From Erysipelothrix amsterdamensis (GTDB lineage Bacteria > Bacillota_I > Bacilli_A > Erysipelotrichales > Erysipelotrichaceae), in contig NZ_OW659496.1 in NCBI RefSeq assembly GCF_940143175.1, positions 620,001 to 684,000 on the forward strand: 64,000 nt of DNA, read 5' to 3'. Below the pieces are notes generated by a model that ran no database searches, was not told where the DNA came from, and saw nothing but the letters and a program-made list of their open reading frames with translations. The position numbers were made by a program, and so were the translations under genes. Shown here piece after piece: positions 62,839 through 64,000 of this stretch. Within the stretch, counting starts at the first letter, position 1; the number at the start of each line of letters is the position of its first letter.

Positions 62839-64000
62839 ATGGATAAAATTCGTTTTCTCGCATTAGGAGGTCTTGATGAAGATGGCAAGAATATGTCAGT
62901 CATCGAGATTAATGACGAGATTTATGTCGTGGATGCAGGTTTAAAATATCCACAAACTGATCAATTGGGCGTTGAAATTGTAATTCCCGATTTATCATAT
63001 TTAAAGAAAAATAAAAAACGTGTTAAAGCTATCTTTATCACACACGGTCATGATGACGTAATGGGTGCACTCCCTTATCTTGTAAAGGAAGTAAATGCAC
63101 CGGTATATGCAACACCTTTGATTGCACTGATGATTGAAGACTTGTTTAAAGAAAATAAAGTCAAGAATGCGCATATTCACAAAATTAAACGTAACAGTCG
63201 TTTTAAAATTGGTGAGCGTCGTTTTGTCGCGTTCGGTTTAACGCATTCAATTCCGGATACATTTGGGATTGCAATTGATACAGATCAAGGTTATGTTGTT
63301 CATTCAAGTGAATTTATTATTGATTTTGATGTGCGTAATCAAGGTTTTATGTGTGATGTCGCGAACATCTCTGAATTAGGGAAAAAAGGTGTTTTCTTAT
63401 TAACAGCCGAGTCTGTTGCTTCGAAACGTCAAGGATTTACTTCACCAAATCATCGTATTACAAAGCGAATTGAACGTGTTTTTGAAGAGACAAATGAACG
63501 TATTCTTGTTACTTTATACGAACAAAATATTTACCGACTTATCGAAGTTATTGAGACAGCACAGAAATTTAAACGTAAAGTGTTTTTCTACGGTGAAAAG
63601 CAACGCCGTTTGATGAAGCATCTTGAACGTCTTAACTATTACCACATGCCTAAAGGTTTAGAAATTAAGCCAGAGCAGTTTAATAATGATATTAAAGATG
63701 TTGTCGTGATTGTATCCGATATTGGTCCAAGTGTGTTCAATAAAATGGGACGCATTGCGATGGGGGAAGATCAACTTGTTGAAGTGAATGAAAACGATCA
63801 TGTGATTGTCGCATCTCCAGTTGTTCCTGGTACTGAAGCGGTCGCAGGTGCAATGATTAACGAATTGTATAAAGATGGCGTTAAAGTGATGTCACTCAAC
63901 TATAAAGATGTTATGCCAATGCATGCATCGGTAGAAGATTTAAAAATGATGATTGCACTTCTTAAACCGAAGTATTATGTTCCGGTTAAGGGTGAATATC
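62839..64000 (+). CDS. rnjB: RNase J2-like protein with lost catalytic residues (partial)
   Basis: The first 387 codons; the frame is open to the window edge. It aligns by motif order with the intact RNase J at 12074-13939 (LALGGLDEDGKNM, ITHGHDD, LTHSIPDTFG, MHASVEDLKMMI). Three metal-site positions differ: the HGHEDH motif reads HGHDDV (V74 for His), the TGDFKFD Asp site reads SSEFIID (E158), and the late HGEY reads KGEY (K384). It is probably inactive or weakly active, like J2 proteins that act as structural partners of J1. RBS AAGGAGA. It follows rny and ymdB but has its own upstream region. Confidence 0.88.
   Translation, partial: MDKIRFLALGGLDEDGKNMSVIEINDEIYVVDAGLKYPQTDQLGVEIVIPDLSYLKKNKKRVKAIFITHGHDDVMGALPYLVKEVNAPVYATPLIALMIEDLFKENKVKNAHIHKIKRNSRFKIGERRFVAFGLTHSIPDTFGIAIDTDQGYVVHSSEFIIDFDVRNQGFMCDVANISELGKKGVFLLTAESVASKRQGFTSPNHRITKRIERVFEETNERILVTLYEQNIYRLIEVIETAQKFKRKVFFYGEKQRRLMKHLERLNYYHMPKGLEIKPEQFNNDIKDVVVIVSDIGPSVFNKMGRIAMGEDQLVEVNENDHVIVASPVVPGTEAVAGAMINELYKDGVKVMSLNYKDVMPMHASVEDLKMMIALLKPKYYVPVKGEY

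Overview
This window is low-GC Gram-positive (Firmicutes) chromosome. The gene content and order point to Erysipelotrichia, most likely an Erysipelothrix species. That name is an inference from three things: Bacillus-like housekeeping synteny, a CcpA-neighbouring LPXTG-anchored GH85 endo-beta-N-acetylglucosaminidase, and a dockerin-bearing glucosaminidase. No taxonomic search could be run. Almost all of the window is compact housekeeping sequence. There is no prophage, insertion sequence or CRISPR array.

Layout. 1-5233: end of an M42 aminopeptidase, a lipoprotein, an ISPMYG-motif protein, murC, two ytxG/ytxH-like genes and ccpA, in the order known from Bacillus murC-ytxGH-ccpA. 5283-9984: a cre operator and a large secreted GH85 surface enzyme. 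10084-10223: a promoter, two hairpins (one with a C-rich loop) and a terminator, which together look like an sRNA or a leader of the following Nudix gene. 10714-14520 (minus strand): def, RNase J, a metallophosphoesterase-like protein without metal ligands, and an MnmM-type methyltransferase. 14696-16497: ftsW/rodA and rsmD. 16513-23766: CIRCE-controlled hrcA-grpE-dnaK-dnaJ, then clpB with a weaker CIRCE. 23791-28981: small accessory genes (DUF1275, GNAT, CPBP protease, HEAT-like, Ltp-domain protein) and tRNA-Trp. 29088-34455: pyrR, a glycosyltransferase-RecX fusion, yhaM, rpsP-khpA-rimM-trmD. 34486-37456: a D,D-carboxypeptidase and an aminotransferase. 37612-43261: rpsB-tsf-pyrH-frr-uppS-cdsA-rseP. 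43333-47891: a hypothetical gene, hemolysin III, a dockerin glucosaminidase and a cohesin-like membrane protein. 48031-57216: tseB-dnaD-nth-murF-ddl-alr facing ponA-recU, then gpsB. 57220-57570: RNase P RNA. 57684-64000: rodZ-like, pgsA, recA, rny, ymdB and a degenerate second RNase J that runs off the edge.

How it works together. Two themes dominate. The first is envelope building and remodelling: MurC, MurF, Ddl, Alr, PBP1A, DacF, FtsW/RodA, GpsB, TseB, RodZ, UppS, CdsA, PgsA, and the dockerin glucosaminidase. The second is RNA processing and decay: RNase J, RNase Y, YmdB, YhaM, RNase P RNA, and a second RNase J that has lost catalytic residues. Most operons end in clear intrinsic terminators.

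The strongest candidates for something new are: the adjacent dockerin enzyme and cohesin-like anchor; the single-chain glycosyltransferase-RecX fusion; the C-loop RNA at 10120-10223; two pseudo-enzymes that look evolved (the metallophosphoesterase next to RNase J and the terminal RNase J); an endonuclease III with no Fe-S cysteines; and a Ddl with VanC/VanG-like motifs, notable because Erysipelothrix is known to be intrinsically vancomycin resistant.
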